From: an uncultured Oscillospiraceae bacterium
GTDB lineage: Bacteria; Bacillota; Clostridia; Oscillospirales; Oscillospiraceae
NCBI GenBank assembly: GCA_944387075.1
Contig: CALXDO010000036.1
Location: forward strand, 1-40,602
DNA: 40,602 nucleotides
Direction of reading: 5' to 3'
Numbering within the stretch: position 1 is the first letter of the stretch; each line of letters begins with the position of its first letter. Made by a program: the position numbers and the translations under genes. Below are positions 1 through 8,677 of this stretch, piece by piece. A model generated the notes under the pieces. It was not told where the DNA came from, ran no database searches, and was given only the letters and a program-made list of their open reading frames with translations.

Positions 1-45
1 GGTACAGTTGTGCTCTACTGTCCCTTCTCTTTGATTGATCGAGGG

Positions 46-702
46 TTAGCCGTATGCCCGCATCCCTTGCAGAATGTCGTAAATCTGCCCAAAGGCCTCT
101 GCTTTATGTGAGGGAACCCAGTTGTTCTGTTCCTCGTCATAGACTTTCCATGACTTTTCCTCCTGTACCCAGGCCCAGAGGTTAACTCGGCTGGCACCGT
201 GCTCGAACTTAGGCACAAAACCCCCGACGGGCAGATCCTCGTTGTTGAGAACGGTACAGGTAAACGCATTTTCCGCTGTAAGCTTTACCATTCCCTGATA
301 GGCGGAGTGGCCCAAAATCTGCAAGTCCTCGGCGTTAATGGCCCCCATGTCCAGCAGATCGTCCAGCAAAGCGTCGTACTGTTTCTGGGTCATAGAACTG
401 GGGTCGTACTTTTCCGCCAAGGTCTGCCATTCCTCGGAGGTCATGGTCTCATTCAGATCGGGCTGATCCTCATGGGTGCCGGGGTTGCGAGCAAAGTAGT
501 CTGCGAAATACGCATTCATAGCCGCTCGATCCTCCGCATCCTTGGGTACTACAATGCTGGCTGTTGGTGCGGTGCCGTCCATGACCTCACTCCAGCTCAC
601 CGTTTTCAACTGGGCTGTCGACTCTTGGGCGCTGGTTGTGTCTTTGGTGGATGTGCAGGATGTCCTATAGTTCAGGGGCATCATTCCAATAGAACCAATC
701 AT
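46..702 (-). CDS. Hypothetical protein, 218 aa
   Basis: I do not recognise a family. The reading frame is complete, starting at an ATG (702) with a GAGGAA ribosome binding site about nine bases upstream and ending in TAA. There is no signal peptide or membrane segment. The first 40 residues are low-complexity and rich in Ser/Thr, followed by acidic helical stretches (around residues 60-125) and a Trp-rich C-terminal part (NLWAWVQEEKSW). The last residues (AEAFGQIYDILQGMRAYG) resemble a broken fragment found at 1475-1564, so this belongs to a locally duplicated family. The neighbour at 801-1433 is on the same strand and also unrecognised. The protein is probably soluble; no function is offered. 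Confidence 0.6.
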   Translation of the reverse strand: MIGSIGMMPLNYRTSCTSTKDTTSAQESTAQLKTVSWSEVMDGTAPTASIVVPKDAEDRAAMNAYFADYFARNPGTHEDQPDLNETMTSEEWQTLAEKYDPSSMTQKQYDALLDDLLDMGAINAEDLQILGHSAYQGMVKLTAENAFTCTVLNNEDLPVGGFVPKFEHGASRVNLWAWVQEEKSWKVYDEEQNNWVPSHKAEAFGQIYDILQGMRAYG

Positions 703-800
703 GGTTTCGTTCCTCGCTTTCTACAAAACATTTAATCTGTATAGCTATCGGCATAATCTTTGGAAGGTATAGTGATCAGGGGAACGTATCATGGATGCAC

Positions 801-1433
801 TCAAAATATATTCACATAGTTCTCCACCCGAAGTCTGCCTCCATAGTCCATACAAAGGGACTCCGGTGAATTTTCTGGATCATTCTCTGATTTCTTTGCC
901 AGCTCCGCTAAATACTTATCGTAAAATTCCAGCAGGCTTTCACCAGAAGATGCCAACCAAAGATGTCCATTCTGTTTGTTGAACGATACATAATCCTTTA
1001 TCGTTTGCACATAGTTGAACTTTTTAGAATAGTCTCCCTGATCAACGCCCCCCGGCAGCGGACTCAACAGCGTTCCTTTTTCCGGCGTGTACTCACCTGT
1101 CCGTGTTTTATGCGCAAGCAAAGCACAGAGTTCAGGATAAGTTGCATTAGTAGGATCAATGTCATTGATATGAACAATTTTGTCATACTCGCCAGACTGA
1201 GAATTGCCGAAAATACGAACAATGGGATCTTCGGCCGTAGATCCCTCCTCGTACATCACATGAGCCGACTGGCCGTTTGACCCGCCACCAGAATAAATGC
1301 ACTTTTCATTCAGCATATACACAGTAATTGGCTCTGATGCTTGGAATCCGGTATTCTGGCTCTTTTGACTCTTAATATTGTTGCCAAAACAGATTTCTCT
1401 AGAACTTTGATTCAAAACAGAATTGAGATTCAT
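801..1433 (-). CDS. Hypothetical protein, 210 aa
   Basis: This complete frame begins at ATG 1433 with a good AAGGAGA ribosome binding site about eight to nine bases upstream. I do not recognise a family. The protein is hydrophilic, without signal peptide or membrane helices. Residues 35-60 are Gly/Ser-rich (YSGGGSNGQS) and the C-terminal third is helical and charged. It sits about 100 bases upstream of the 46-702 gene on the same strand, and the two may be co-transcribed because no terminator separates them. The base composition is visibly lower in GC than the housekeeping genes to the right, which fits recently acquired or fast-evolving accessory genes. Confidence 0.6.
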   Translation of the reverse strand: MNLNSVLNQSSREICFGNNIKSQKSQNTGFQASEPITVYMLNEKCIYSGGGSNGQSAHVMYEEGSTAEDPIVRIFGNSQSGEYDKIVHINDIDPTNATYPELCALLAHKTRTGEYTPEKGTLLSPLPGGVDQGDYSKKFNYVQTIKDYVSFNKQNGHLWLASSGESLLEFYDKYLAELAKKSENDPENSPESLCMDYGGRLRVENYVNIF

Positions 1434-1474
1434 AGCTATGTCTCCTTATAATGATCCCTAAACTGATATACCGC

Positions 1475-1564
1475 TTACCGATACATCCCCATCATGGTCA
1501 GAACCTCATAAATCTCTTCAAAGGAAGTCGCTTTTGTAAAAATTCTGACTGGAAATGGAATGAA
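1475..1564 (-). pseudogene. Decayed 3' fragment of a gene related to the 46-702 protein
   Basis: Read on the minus strand, these 90 bases form an open frame without its own start, ending in TAA at 1475. Its last residues (ATSFEEIYEVLTMMGMYR) line up with the C terminus of the 218-aa protein encoded at 46-702 (AEAFGQIYDILQGMRAYG), sharing the pattern A-x-F-x-x-IY-x-x-L and a Met/Tyr ending. Upstream the frame is closed by TGA, and short stretches continue in other frames, as expected for a frameshifted relic. The similarity is short and judged by eye. Confidence 0.35.
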
Positions 1565-1707
1565 TCATTAGTCTATACCTTCTTCTTAAATCCGCTGTCA
1601 GTTACAGTTCCGTTTTTTCATCACAATAAGGCTTTCTCATCCCGCAATCGCTGTTAAACTTTGCAGAAAGCCACGCACCCGCCGCCCGGCTGCATTGGTC
1701 CCTGTTG

Positions 1708-2820
1708 TCAGCGCGGCGGGAAAATCTCTCCTCGGTACCACCCCGTCACCCCGTCTTTTTTCACCAGGTATCCCCGGCTGCACTGCGCCACCAGAGCCAG
1801 CCGGTCCCCAGCCCGCACAGGCAGCTCATAGTCGGTGGAATCCTCACAGTGGAGCAGGCCATCGCTGTCCCGCACATACAAATAATCCCGCAAAATCCAC
1901 ATGTTTCGCCCGGTGGACACATGGCGGCACCAGCACACGTCCTCCCGCTCCTCCAACACCTCCACCACGCTGTCACTCCAGCGGATGTTGAGCGGGTTGC
2001 GGGATGCCGGCTGCTCCTCCCTGGCCACCACCACAGGCAGCCCGTCATAGGCCACATAGTCCATCTCCTCGGCGGTGACGTCGGGGATGATGAGGGCGTT
2101 GAGCTGTCCATCCACCTTGAGCACACACCCGCCGTCAATGGACACAATGTGCTGGTCGGCCTTGATCCAGGGCCGGGCCACAGGGATGTCGGTACGGTAG
2201 AGGGTCACCGGCCAATGGCCCACCACCACCCAGTGGCAGAACTGCCGCCCCTGCCCCACAAAGTTGTCGTTTTTCATACAGCCGTAGGCGGGCAGGGACT
2301 CCATATCCTCCTCCCGGTCAATGCCGCCGTGGACAAAGATGTATTGCCCTGCCTCTAGGATGTGCGCCATGGAGCGCAGGTATGCCACCTCTTGGGGCAT
2401 CTGTTCCAAAATGGCTTGGCGCAGCTGGGGCAAATCCTCCGGCCCCTGGGGATACAGCCCCAACTCCTCCCCCATCTGGAGCATGAGGGAGCGGCGGTCC
2501 CAGGTGCGAAACACCGGCCACAATCCCTCGTCGATGCCCGCTCTTCCCTCCAAAAACAGCAGATCCAGGTGATCGCAGTTGCCGCACAGGGGATAGATGG
2601 TGTGGGTTTTCTCCAGTTCCATGAGAAAACGCAGCAACTTCAGGCTCTCCTCCCCTTTTTCAAAGAGGTCCCCCACCAAAACCAGCACATCTTTGGGGGA
2701 AAACCGCGCCTTTTTCAAGACACCTCGAAAAAACGGGAGGTTTCCATGGATGTCGCTGACGGCCAGCACCCTTGTCCCGGGGGCAATGGCGGGTCGTATC
2801 ACCTTGGCTGTGGAATTCAT
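1708..2820 (-). CDS. Calcineurin-type metallophosphoesterase with C-terminal SH3-like region
   Basis: This 370-residue protein is a metal-dependent phosphoesterase of the calcineurin-like superfamily. The dinuclear metal motifs appear in order in the N-terminal half: DIHGN near residue 23, GDLFEKG near residue 51 and GNCDH near residue 84, with a later GHWPV-type histidine motif near residue 200. The final 100 residues contain Trp/Tyr-rich beta segments (WILRDYLYV, GWYRGEIFPP) that look like a bacterial SH3-type domain. I chose ATG 2820 because it carries a GGAG site ten bases upstream; a longer frame to 2913 would run through the promoter. It is divergent from the YerC-like gene. The substrate (phosphoprotein, cyclic nucleotide or dinucleotide) cannot be told from sequence. 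Confidence 0.8.
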   Translation of the reverse strand: MNSTAKVIRPAIAPGTRVLAVSDIHGNLPFFRGVLKKARFSPKDVLVLVGDLFEKGEESLKLLRFLMELEKTHTIYPLCGNCDHLDLLFLEGRAGIDEGLWPVFRTWDRRSLMLQMGEELGLYPQGPEDLPQLRQAILEQMPQEVAYLRSMAHILEAGQYIFVHGGIDREEDMESLPAYGCMKNDNFVGQGRQFCHWVVVGHWPVTLYRTDIPVARPWIKADQHIVSIDGGCVLKVDGQLNALIIPDVTAEEMDYVAYDGLPVVVAREEQPASRNPLNIRWSDSVVEVLEEREDVCWCRHVSTGRNMWILRDYLYVRDSDGLLHCEDSTDYELPVRAGDRLALVAQCSRGYLVKKDGVTGWYRGEIFPPR

Positions 2821-2853
2821 GGGTCTCACGCTCCGTATTCTTTGATCCTCTCC

Positions 2854-2882
2854 ATCATACCACGTCGGACCGCTGGGCGCAA
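2854..2882 (-). promoter_or_regulatory. Promoter for the metallophosphoesterase
   Basis: On the minus strand TTGCGC (2882-2877) and TATGAT (2859-2854) are separated by 17 bases, about 35 bases ahead of the chosen start codon. This is a reasonable sigma-A-type promoter and supports the start at 2820 rather than 2913. Confidence 0.5.
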
Positions 2883-2924
2883 AACAAAGCCGACTCATTT
2901 TTGTCGAAACCAAAAAATATCCCG

Positions 2925-2953
2925 TTTACTTTACTGCTTCAATGTGTTACAAT
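2925..2953 (+). promoter_or_regulatory. Promoter for yerC-like gene
   Basis: TTTACT (2925-2930) and TACAAT (2948-2953) are separated by 17 bases and lie about 40 bases upstream of the ATG at 2992. The divergent promoters of this intergenic region do not overlap. Confidence 0.55.
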
Positions 2954-2991
2954 AACTACACCATCATTTCACCCATCACAAGGAGGAGCTT

Positions 2992-3297
2992 ATGCCCAAA
3001 GTAGCGAGCAAAGAGCGCAGCATGGCGTTATATGAGAGCATTTTGCAGCTAAAAAGCGTGGAGGAATGCTGTGCCTTCTTCGATGATCTGTGCACCGTGG
3101 GAGAACTGCGGGCCATGGAGCAGCGGTACGATGTGGCCCGCCTGCTGGATCAAGGGCTGGTGTACACCGAGATTTTGGAGAAAACCGGGGCCAGTTCCGC
3201 CACCATCAGCCGGGTCAACCGGATTTTCTCCTTTGGCACCGGTGGGATGCACCGGATGATTCAGCGACAAAAGGAAGCGAAGGAACCCCAGGAATGA
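2992..3297 (+). CDS. yerC: TrpR-like YerC/YecD family DNA-binding protein
   Basis: This 101-residue protein matches the YerC/YecD branch of the Trp repressor fold. The helix-turn-helix is seen as GELRAMEQRYDVARLL followed by EKTGASSATISRVNR near residues 40-80, the typical signature of the family. The length is normal for the family (about 100 residues). The start is set by AAGGAGGAGC just upstream of ATG 2992. In other Firmicutes the protein is a small putative transcription regulator of unclear target; it lacks evidence for tryptophan binding. It is monocistronic, with its own promoter upstream and a strong bidirectional terminator 15 bases after the stop codon. Confidence 0.85.
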   Translation: MPKVASKERSMALYESILQLKSVEECCAFFDDLCTVGELRAMEQRYDVARLLDQGLVYTEILEKTGASSATISRVNRIFSFGTGGMHRMIQRQKEAKEPQE

Positions 3298-3311
3298 CCT
3301 GGGCAGACAAA

Positions 3312-3353
3312 AAACAGGTGGAAGGGCCACAGCGTGGCTCTTCCACCTGTTTT
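3312..3353 (+). terminator. Intrinsic terminator after yerC
   Basis: A 19-bp stem (AAACAGGTGGAAG... pairing with ...CTTCCACCTGTTT, one G-T wobble) with a three-base loop AGC is flanked by an A-run on the left and TTTTACTCTTTT on the right. It follows the yerC stop by about 15 bases. The A-rich left flank means it could also act on minus-strand transcripts. Confidence 0.85.
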
Positions 3354-3432
3354 ACTCTTTTCTCTGTACTGGTTGGCCCCACAGGGTGGCTTCCCCAAGG
3401 CGGAGGATCCTGCTGCACCTCTCTCAAAAGCA

Positions 3433-3464
3433 ACATCCCCCAGGCCAAAGAGCCTGAGGGATGT
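3433..3464 (-). terminator. Intrinsic terminator after purL
   Basis: A hairpin with arms ACATCCCCCAGGC and GCCTGAGGGATGT lies ten bases past the purL stop codon. On the minus strand it is followed by TGCTTTTGAG, a short U-rich tail. It marks the end of the secA-to-purL block. Confidence 0.7.
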
Positions 3465-3474
3465 CTTTCTATGC

Positions 3475-6400
3475 TTACTTGAAGTACAGGGCACCGGACT
3501 CGAAGATGGGCTGCATCTTCTCGCCCACGATGTTCACGCCCACATGGGCGCCCCGCCGCTCCGAGTGGCCCATCTTGCCGAACACCCGGCCATCGGGGGA
3601 GAAGATACCCTCAATGGCACACACCGAGCCGTTGGGGTTGCCCACCATGTCCATGGTGGGGGCTCCGGTGAGGGGATTGACGTACTGGGTGGCCACCTGG
3701 CCGTTGGCAATGAGCTCTTTCACCACGTTCTCAGGGGCCACAAAGCGGCCCTCACCGTGGGAAATGGCGATGGAGTGCAGGTCGCCCACCTGAGACTTGA
3801 GCATCCAGGGGGAGTGCACACTGGCCACCCGGGTGGTGACATAGCGGCTCTGGTGGCGGCCAATGGTGTTGTAGGTGAGGGTGGGACAGGTCTCGTCCAT
3901 CTCCCGAATCTCGCCGTAAGGCACCAGACCCAGCTTGATGAGGGCCTGGAAGCCGTTGCAGATGCCCAGCATCAAACCGTCCCGGTTCTTCAGCAGATCG
4001 TGCACCGCATCGGTGAGGCGGGGATTGCGGAAGAAGGAGCAGATGAACTTAGCCGAGCCGTCTGGCTCGTCGCCGCCGGAGAAGCCGCCGGGAACAAAGA
4101 TGATCTGGCTTCTGCCAATGGCCTTCTCCAACTCCAGGGCGGACTGCTGCAAATCCTCGGCGGTGAGGTTGCGCACCACCACGATCTCCGCCTCCATGCC
4201 GGCCCGCACGCAGGCCCGGGCGGAGTCAAACTCGCAGTTGGTGCCGGGGAACACGGGGATGACCACCCGGGGCTTGGCCACGGAGCCGGAGAACACGGCA
4301 GGAGAGCGCTTGGTGCAGGAGATGGGCTCCACATCGCCGGACAGACCTGCATCGGTGGGATAGACCGGCTCCAGCACCTGGTCGTTGCGCTCCATCAACT
4401 CCGCAATGGAGGCAGAATCGCTGCCAATGGTAATGACGCCGGAGTCGTTGGTGTAGCCCAGGAGGATGCCGCCCTCCACGGCCTCGGTGCACTCGGCGAT
4501 GACCATGCCGGGACAGGGGGTGTACCAGGGGGCGTCCACGCCGTCGGCGGCGGTGAAGCCCACGCCGTTGCCGAAGGACATTTTCATGACGCCCTCGGCC
4601 ACGCCGTTCTCCACCGCCCAGGCGGCGGCCACCTTGCCGGACTGGCACAGGGCGTGGAACTGCTCAAAGGCGGCGCGGTGTCCGGCGTAGTCGGTGAGGT
4701 CGGCCCCGCCGAACAGGTACACCGGGTGACCGGCGGCCTTGAACTCCTGGGTCACCACATCCCCCGCCTTCACGGGGGCAATGGCAAAGGAGATCAGGGT
4801 GGGGGGCACGTCCAATTCTAGGAAGGAGCCGGACATGGAGTCCTTGCCGCCAATGGCGGCGCACTCCAGACCCAGCTGGGCATCCAGAGCGCCCAGCAGC
4901 GCCTGGAAGGGCTTGCCCCACCGCTCAGCCTCGTCCCGCAGCTTCTCAAAGAACTCTTGGAAGGTGAAATAGGCCTTTTTGTAGTCGGCACCCGCAGCCA
5001 CAATCTTAGCCATCGAGGTGATGACACCGGCCTGGGCTCCCAGATAGGGGTCGGCACTCATCCAGTCCGGGTCAAAGCCCCAGGCCATGAGGCTGGCCTG
5101 GTCGGTCTCCTGGCCCGGTTCCACCGGGAACAGGGCGGCCATGGCCTGGGCGGGGGTGCGCTGGGTTTTGCCGCCGAAGGGCATGAGCACGCTGCCGGCC
5201 CCGATGGAGCCGTCAAACCGCTCGGTGAGGCCCCGGCGGGAGGCACTCTTCAGGCTCCCGGCCATCTCCCGCAGGTTGTCGGCGTCAGCCATGGGCTGCA
5301 CGGTGCCCCGGGGCACCTCCACCTGGGCGTGCTTCACGGCCCCGTTGGTGTTGAGGAAGGCCCGGCTCAGGTCAGCAATGGTCTGGCCCTTCCAGCTCAT
5401 AACCATGCGGGGAATTTCCGTGACGGTGGCCACCTGATAGGCCTCCAGGTTCTCACTGTGGGCGGCAGCCATGAAAGCCTCGGCGTCCTCGGGGGCCACC
5501 ACTACGGCCATACGCTCCTGGCTCTCGCTGATGGCCAGTTCGGTGCCGTCCAGGCCGTCGTACTTCTTGCGCACGGCGTCCAGGTCAATGGTCAGGCCGT
5601 CGGCCAGCTCGCCAATGGCCACGGACACGCCGCCGGCCCCAAAGTCGTTGCATCGCTTGATGAGACGGGTCACATCGCCCCGGCGGAACAGACGCTGAAT
5701 CTTCCGCTCCTCGGGGGCGTTGCCCTTTTGCACCTCACTGGCCATGGTGGACAGAGAGGTCATGTTGTGGCTCTTGGAGGAGCCGGTGGCGCCGCCAATG
5801 CCGTCTCGTCCGGTGCGGCCGCCCAGCAGGATGACCACGTCACCGGGGGCGGGCACCTCCCGGCGCACATGGCTGGCAGGGGCCGCCCCCACCACCGCGC
5901 CGCACTCCATGCGCTTGGCAATGTAGCCGGGGTGGTAGACCTCCGCCACATGACCGGTGGCCAGGCCGATCTGGTTGCCGTAGGAGGAGTAACCGGCGGC
6001 AGCTGTCTGGGCGATCTTGCGCTGGGGCAGCTTGCCGGGGATGGTCTGGTCAAAGGGCACGGTGGGGTCGCCGCCGCCGGTGACCCGCATGGCCTGGTGG
6101 ACGTACACACGCCCGGACAGGGGGTCCCGGATGCACCCGCCGATGCAGGTGGCCGCGCCGCCGAAGGGCTCAATTTCGGTGGGATGGTTGTGGGTCTCGT
6201 TTTTGAACATCAGCAGCCAATCCTGCTCTTTGCCGTCCACCTGGGCGGGGACGTGGATGGAACAGGCGTTGATTTCCTCGCTCTCGTCCAACTCCGGGAG
6301 CAGGCCCCGCTTTTTCAGGGTCTTGGCGCCGATGGTGGCCAGATCCATGAGGGTCTGGGGGCGGGCATCCGCCTTCTCCTGACCGTACACCTCCACCCGG

Positions 6401-7173
6401 GCGTCCAGATACCGCTGATAGGCGGCCTTGACCTCATCCCGCTCCACATGAATCCGATCCAGGTGGGTGGAGAAGGTGGTGTGGCGGCAGTGATCCGACC
6501 AATAGGTGTCCACCACCCGCACCTCGGTGAGGGTGGGGTCCCGCTGTTCTTCGTCCCGGAAGTAGGTCTGGAGGAAGGTCAAATCCGCCAAATCCATGGC
6601 CAGGCCGTACTGCACCAGCAGCTCTTCCAGCCCTGCTCGATCCAGCTGGGTGAAGCCGGTGAGCACCGGCACCTGCTCCGGCACGGGGTACTGGGCCTGG
6701 AGGGTCTCCGGCTTGTCCAGGGAGGCCTCCCGGCTCTCCACGGGGTTGATGAGATAGCCCCGGATTTTGTCCAGCTGCTCCCCGGTGAGGACGCCTTCCA
6801 GCACATATACGGTGGCACAGCGCACGGTGGGGCGTTCGCCGCCGGTCATCATCTGGATGCACTGGGCACAGGAGTCCGCCCGCTGGTCATCCTGCCCGGG
6901 CAGGGCCTCCACCGCCACAATGGTGTGGGCCCCCTGGGGCAGCTTGGGCATCTCCTCGTCCCAAATGCCATCCACCTGGGGCTCGGAAAGAATGGTGGTG
7001 CGGGCGGTGTCATACACCTTCTGTTCCACACCCTCCACGTCATAGCGGCGGATCACCCGCACACCGGTGAGGCTCTCCACACCCAGAGGGCCTTTCAGCT
7101 CGCCCAACAGATGTCCCGCTTCCACGTCAAAGCCGGGTTTCTTTTCCACAAAGCAGCGAAATACCATGCTCAT
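3475..7173 (-). CDS. purL: Phosphoribosylformylglycinamidine synthase, single-chain (FGAM synthase)
   Basis: This 1232-residue enzyme converts FGAR, glutamine and ATP to FGAM in purine synthesis. It is the fused form carrying both the synthetase and the glutaminase in one chain. The synthetase part shows FKNETHNHPTEIEPFGGAATCIGG in pieces near residue 325 and a second half around residues 690-900. The glutaminase part starts at VIPVFPGTNCEFDSARA, has the nucleophile in GICNGFQ (Cys about 1072) and the His/Glu pair in SHGEGRF. Length fits the clostridial single-chain group (about 1230-1260), slightly shorter than the E. coli enzyme. A GTG at 7179 is also in frame, but GGGAGAG lies too close to it and at good distance from ATG 7173. 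It follows the solute-binding protein gene by 22 bases; no other pur genes are nearby. Confidence 0.95.
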   Translation of the reverse strand: MSMVFRCFVEKKPGFDVEAGHLLGELKGPLGVESLTGVRVIRRYDVEGVEQKVYDTARTTILSEPQVDGIWDEEMPKLPQGAHTIVAVEALPGQDDQRADSCAQCIQMMTGGERPTVRCATVYVLEGVLTGEQLDKIRGYLINPVESREASLDKPETLQAQYPVPEQVPVLTGFTQLDRAGLEELLVQYGLAMDLADLTFLQTYFRDEEQRDPTLTEVRVVDTYWSDHCRHTTFSTHLDRIHVERDEVKAAYQRYLDARVEVYGQEKADARPQTLMDLATIGAKTLKKRGLLPELDESEEINACSIHVPAQVDGKEQDWLLMFKNETHNHPTEIEPFGGAATCIGGCIRDPLSGRVYVHQAMRVTGGGDPTVPFDQTIPGKLPQRKIAQTAAAGYSSYGNQIGLATGHVAEVYHPGYIAKRMECGAVVGAAPASHVRREVPAPGDVVILLGGRTGRDGIGGATGSSKSHNMTSLSTMASEVQKGNAPEERKIQRLFRRGDVTRLIKRCNDFGAGGVSVAIGELADGLTIDLDAVRKKYDGLDGTELAISESQERMAVVVAPEDAEAFMAAAHSENLEAYQVATVTEIPRMVMSWKGQTIADLSRAFLNTNGAVKHAQVEVPRGTVQPMADADNLREMAGSLKSASRRGLTERFDGSIGAGSVLMPFGGKTQRTPAQAMAALFPVEPGQETDQASLMAWGFDPDWMSADPYLGAQAGVITSMAKIVAAGADYKKAYFTFQEFFEKLRDEAERWGKPFQALLGALDAQLGLECAAIGGKDSMSGSFLELDVPPTLISFAIAPVKAGDVVTQEFKAAGHPVYLFGGADLTDYAGHRAAFEQFHALCQSGKVAAAWAVENGVAEGVMKMSFGNGVGFTAADGVDAPWYTPCPGMVIAECTEAVEGGILLGYTNDSGVITIGSDSASIAELMERNDQVLEPVYPTDAGLSGDVEPISCTKRSPAVFSGSVAKPRVVIPVFPGTNCEFDSARACVRAGMEAEIVVVRNLTAEDLQQSALELEKAIGRSQIIFVPGGFSGGDEPDGSAKFICSFFRNPRLTDAVHDLLKNRDGLMLGICNGFQALIKLGLVPYGEIREMDETCPTLTYNTIGRHQSRYVTTRVASVHSPWMLKSQVGDLHSIAISHGEGRFVAPENVVKELIANGQVATQYVNPLTGAPTMDMVGNPNGSVCAIEGIFSPDGRVFGKMGHSERRGAHVGVNIVGEKMQPIFESGALYFK

Positions 7174-7195
7174 TGCCACACTCTCCCTTATTTAT

Positions 7196-8677
7196 CTATT
7201 GGTCTTTCTCTTGGATTCCAGCGTTTTTATCTTCCACGGACGACCAAATCGTCCACTGATCCACATTTGCATAGGCATTTGCCTGGGTGGGGGCCACTCC
7301 GGTCACCAGGCCCCACCGCACCAGCAGGGAGCCCTGCAAAAAACAGATGGGAGCCAGCGGGGCCTTCTGGGCAAAGCCCTGTAAATAGGCCTGTAGTTCC
7401 GTCTCTCCCCCGGTGGCACGCCAGGCATTCAGCAAGGTCTGCACCTCGTTCTGGGCCCCTCCGTAGGCCAAGTCCCCGGTGAACAGCGGGGTGAGGTTGA
7501 AATCTGCGGTGAGCTGCACCTGGCCCAGGTATAAATCAAAGTCCCCCCGCTGCAGGGCGGAGACATAGTCCTCCCACCCCAGGGTCTCCACCGTCACGGT
7601 CACGCCAATGGCCGCCAGCTGGGTGACAACGGCCTGGGCCAGACGCTGGCGGGTGGGGTTATCCTGATTGACAATCAGCTTCAGCGTGGCTGGGGACGCC
7701 TGTCCCCCGTCCACCGTCACCTGGGGCAATTCCCCCCATACCGGTGAAATGGGCAGTGAAGTCGGCTCCCCATGTCCGGACAGCTGCGCATTCACCAGGC
7801 TCTGCCGGTTCAGGGCCGCCGAAATGGCTCGGCGCAGGTTCTCATCCCCGCAGGCTCCTCCCCAGGTCCGGAACCCCAGGTACAAAAGCTGGCTGGTGGG
7901 GTAGTCCCACACCTCACAGGTACCGGAATAGCCCAGGGCGGTGGGGGAGAAAAACTCGGTGGTGGTCATCCACACCTCTCCGCTGTCAAAGGAGGCCATG
8001 CGCCGGTCCGGGGAACTGACCTCCACCAGGGGGATGTTCTCCACCGGCAAAGCGCCCGCCTTGGAACTGTAGGAGTTGGGGCTGAGCTTCCCATCGGCCA
8101 ACACATACGGCCCGGTGCCCAAGGGGTTTTGCCCCTCCCGCTCCAACACCACCGGAACATCCAGCAAGGCGGTCATATTGGCGTTGGGCGCAGACAAGGT
8201 GATGACCACGGTGTGGGTTCCCGTCTGGGAAATCTTGGTCACCCCGGATAGGCGGCTTTGATACCGGGGGGCAGTGCGGGCCAGCTCCAGGGATTTCACC
8301 ACCTGGTCGGCGGTGAGGGGGGTGCCGTCGGAGAAGCACACCCCCTGGGCCAGCTGCACCGTCCAGGTTCGGCGGTCCTCGCTGGCGGTGGCCCCGGTGG
8401 CCAGCACCGGCTGGGGCTGAAAGCTCTGGTCCAACTCATAAAGCCCCTGGTACACCAGACCCGACAACTCCACATTCACCCCGTTGGTGCCGGTGATGGG
8501 GTGGAAGGACTGCTGAGGGTCATAGGCCAGGGAAAATACCCCCGTCTGCACCGGCTGGGTGGTGCCCGAAGGTGGGGCGACGGAGGGACTTGCCGCCTCT
8601 TGCTGGGAGGTTCCGCAGCCGGACAGGAGCAACGCCCCCGCCGCGGCCAGGGCCAGCAGCTTGGTCGCGTGCCTCAT
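7196..8677 (-). CDS. ABC transporter substrate-binding lipoprotein, family 5 (oligopeptide/nickel type)
   Basis: This 493-residue secreted lipoprotein has a signal peptide with lipobox LLLSGCGTS (Cys about 21) after a hydrophobic LLALAAAGALLL core. The mature part shows the family 5 layout: an early FHPITGTNGVNVELSGLVYQGLYELD segment, the WTVQLAQGVCFSDGTPLTADQVVKSLE motif near residue 110 and an FDLYLGQ region near residue 400. Family members capture peptides or other solutes outside the membrane for ABC import. Its ATG overlaps the pgeF stop codon as ATGA, implying translational coupling. No permease or ATPase genes are present in the window, so it is an orphan binding protein that must share a transporter encoded elsewhere. 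The upstream start at 8764 lies inside pgeF and is unlikely. Confidence 0.85.
   Translation of the reverse strand: MRHATKLLALAAAGALLLSGCGTSQQEAASPSVAPPSGTTQPVQTGVFSLAYDPQQSFHPITGTNGVNVELSGLVYQGLYELDQSFQPQPVLATGATASEDRRTWTVQLAQGVCFSDGTPLTADQVVKSLELARTAPRYQSRLSGVTKISQTGTHTVVITLSAPNANMTALLDVPVVLEREGQNPLGTGPYVLADGKLSPNSYSSKAGALPVENIPLVEVSSPDRRMASFDSGEVWMTTTEFFSPTALGYSGTCEVWDYPTSQLLYLGFRTWGGACGDENLRRAISAALNRQSLVNAQLSGHGEPTSLPISPVWGELPQVTVDGGQASPATLKLIVNQDNPTRQRLAQAVVTQLAAIGVTVTVETLGWEDYVSALQRGDFDLYLGQVQLTADFNLTPLFTGDLAYGGAQNEVQTLLNAWRATGGETELQAYLQGFAQKAPLAPICFLQGSLLVRWGLVTGVAPTQANAYANVDQWTIWSSVEDKNAGIQEKDQ

Noticed and set aside
3334-4821. A 495-codon plus-strand frame opposite the purL 3' half
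   Set aside because: It has the same His/Gly-rich antisense character and starts within the terminator region after yerC.
4957-7482. An 841-codon open frame on the plus strand opposite purL
   Set aside because: It is a mirror of the GC-rich purL coding frame: the composition is dominated by Gly, His, Leu and Val as expected for an antisense frame, it has no ribosome binding site and purL is certain.
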